A stretch of 45,049 nucleotides of DNA from an uncultured Neisseriaceae bacterium (GTDB lineage: Bacteria; Pseudomonadota; Gammaproteobacteria; Burkholderiales; UBA11063), in assembly GCA_937952895.1 (NCBI GenBank), contig CALFYC010000203.1:1-45049 (forward strand), read 5' to 3'. Below the pieces are notes generated by a model that was not told the DNA's origin, did no database searches, and worked only from the letters and a program-made list of their open reading frames with translations. Numbering within the stretch: position 1 is the first letter of the stretch; every line of letters starts with the position of its first letter. Made by a program: the position numbers and the translations under genes. Shown in pieces: positions 44,601 through 45,049 of this stretch.

Positions 44601-45049
44601 TTATTTGAAGAACAAGTTGAAAAAACTCCTAATAATATTGCTGTTATTTTTGAAAATACTAAACTAACATATAAAGAATTAAATGAAAGATCTAATCAGT
44701 TGGCCCATTATTTAAGATATAAGTATATGATTCAAGGTGATGATTTAATTATGTTATGTTTGGATCGCAGCGAGTACCAGCCATTAGCAATCCTTAGTGT
44801 TTTTAAAGCAGGTGGAGCATATGTTCCTATGGCTCCAGATTATCCAGACGAAAGAAGTAGTTACATTTTAAGAGATACTCAAGCTAAGCTTATTTTAACA
44901 AATGAAATACACCAGGCGAGAATTAGTGATTTGATAAAAACAAATCAATTATTAACTCATGTTGAAGCGATTGATAGTAATAATTTACAAAATATTTTAA
45001 CTAAATATGCAATAAAAAACTTAAAGCCCAATATAAATAGTAATAATCT
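41619..45049 (+). CDS. NRPS, 3' partial: ACP - luciferase-like monooxygenase - C - A (start)
   Basis: Open from ATG at 41619 (GAGG upstream, 20 bases after the PKS stop) to the window end, 1143 codons without a stop. ACP: Ser34 in GADSI. A luciferase-like FMN monooxygenase domain (about 189-535) has WVPERHFHAFGGFSPNPSV, RAGSVVVPLHNPIRIAEEWA and GVAIGWHADDF, the type embedded in microginin- and puwainaphycin-like assembly lines. The condensation domain (about 546-985) has HHIIIDGWS (His672, Asp676). The adenylation domain begins near 989 with LTYKELNERSNQLAHYL and FKAGGAYVPMAPDYPDERSSYIL and is cut before its specificity residues, so the amino acid cannot be predicted. The monooxygenase probably hydroxylates C2 of the beta-amino acyl chain. 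Confidence 0.92.
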   Translation, partial: MILDRLLSIIADLIQTTQMDIDINKPFIELGADSIIIVNAIKKIQTEFGIKIAIRHLFEDLSTINKLAKFIEEQLASNKVNHVDPQPKILNKHNQSKKENFKTQVNFSLNNRLQETGIHQLLQNQLSILSKQLELIKCGSKNLALKTQSGNLNPQILQMDDSVNIETNQLNEVNIKAQNVIPSDLSQKFAFDFSMYLFGNYKAEYTKDKYDLIFKTAKFADNNNFKAVWVPERHFHAFGGFSPNPSVMCAAIARETKNIKLRAGSVVVPLHNPIRIAEEWAMVDNFSNGRVDGLGVAIGWHADDFVLNPEIYGKHPEILKENLVQIKQLWSGKEINLVNGTKKQIKIKIYPQPSKPELPIWFTIVDNPETYAKAGKFGSNVLTNLMSQTIEKLASNIKIYREERRRSEFEDPGTVTLLLHTFILDDKEEAISIARAPFCEYLKITINLFKNLAKAQGIDFNYDELSEDDINYYLNIVFEKYVKNSALIGNINSCIPILDKLMAIGVDEIAFFVDFGIATNQVERSLPYINQLKNHFVIDQSTKNQMTFAQQKLWNIDQINPKSSLVYNTSVTLNFKQSLNIHKLQFAINKLLENNLILTSYCKSSAEMGYKTIFSEQVLSLYSDKPLANDELNNLIQEDSQTSFDLNNGPLIRFTAINLEQNSSAIIISAHHIIIDGWSMGLLIEEFLGYYLNNKLDGQARNSFNDYQHQLNGLKNEIQENNNYWINKLKQFQSLESLNISYFSRKDLITKAHKYSFIIEEEILFKLKQAVSKVGGSLFMLLFASYQILLNKLSNQDEFIVNMVHSGRFIEEYNDFIGFTSQVIPIHTQINPTNKVIDLFKHIQTEIYDALEHQVYSFAEICNCFKLDPINFPFSNYHFNMEKGWDNFTQFIQLSDIKINPHAYIDYDFMLNVVEFNKELRIDINYNSELFYSTEIEGIGYAFKNLLTQIIDDIDGLIIKDLKLTYLNSIEYQKIIYDWNQTNTPFPENKTIHELFEEQVEKTPNNIAVIFENTKLTYKELNERSNQLAHYLRYKYMIQGDDLIMLCLDRSEYQPLAILSVFKAGGAYVPMAPDYPDERSSYILRDTQAKLILTNEIHQARISDLIKTNQLLTHVEAIDSNNLQNILTKYAIKNLKPNINSNN
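41622..41834 (+). repeat. ACP-domain duplication, copy 2 (start of the NRPS)
   Basis: Partner of 39664-39876. The ten differences lie mostly at the ends of the domain, and the serine-bearing helix is unchanged. The pair straddles the aminotransferase, one copy before it and one after it across the protein junction. Confidence 0.85.

Overview
The window is AT-rich DNA (about one third G+C, judged by eye) from a Gram-negative bacterium. It has outer-membrane beta-barrel proteins, lipoproteins with lipoboxes, a secretin, and a C5-pathway hemL. A low-GC proteobacterium (beta or gamma) fits best; the sequence alone does not let me name the genus. I saw no tRNA, rRNA, CRISPR array or insertion sequence.

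Bases 1-8619, envelope and housekeeping: a partial outer-membrane protein, a protein of six RCC1-type repeats, a secreted L,D-transpeptidase-like enzyme, then a leftward operon sppA - patatin lipase - ClC channel - cytochrome b561 - murJ. Bases 8779-16322: an OmpA-like barrel, a stretch of gene debris (a possible hydrolase fragment joined to a frameshifted dinD-like gene), an MFS transporter, a frameshifted stub of a short-chain dehydrogenase, and a leftward operon uvrD - hemL - nagA.

Bases 16607-34606, all leftward: a type IVb pilus cluster resembling the R64/IncI1 thin pilus and the Tcp system. Order from its promoter side: two unknown genes, a TcpQ/PilL-like protein, secretin lipoprotein (PilN-like), PilO-, PilP-, PilQ- (ATPase) and PilR-like (platform) proteins, major pilin PilS, a PilM-like protein, and two large PilV-like minor pilins. 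After these come a lipoprotein, a mazEF toxin-antitoxin pair, a third PilV-like pilin and a second lipoprotein. No prepilin peptidase, lytic transglycosylase or shufflon recombinase is present in the window.

Bases 34994-45049, rightward and divergent from the pilus cluster: the start of a lipopeptide assembly line. A fatty acyl-AMP ligase is followed by a PKS (ACP-KS-AT-ACP-aminotransferase) and an NRPS that runs off the end (ACP - luciferase-like monooxygenase - condensation - start of adenylation). The last protein is open-ended. The domain order, with no ketoreductase, predicts a fatty acid extended by two carbons, aminated at C3 and probably hydroxylated at C2, then joined to a peptide. 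This is the logic known from microginin and puwainaphycin. The 387-base divergent region between the pilus and lipopeptide clusters holds two extended -10 promoters and a 10-bp inverted repeat, so the two systems may share regulation.
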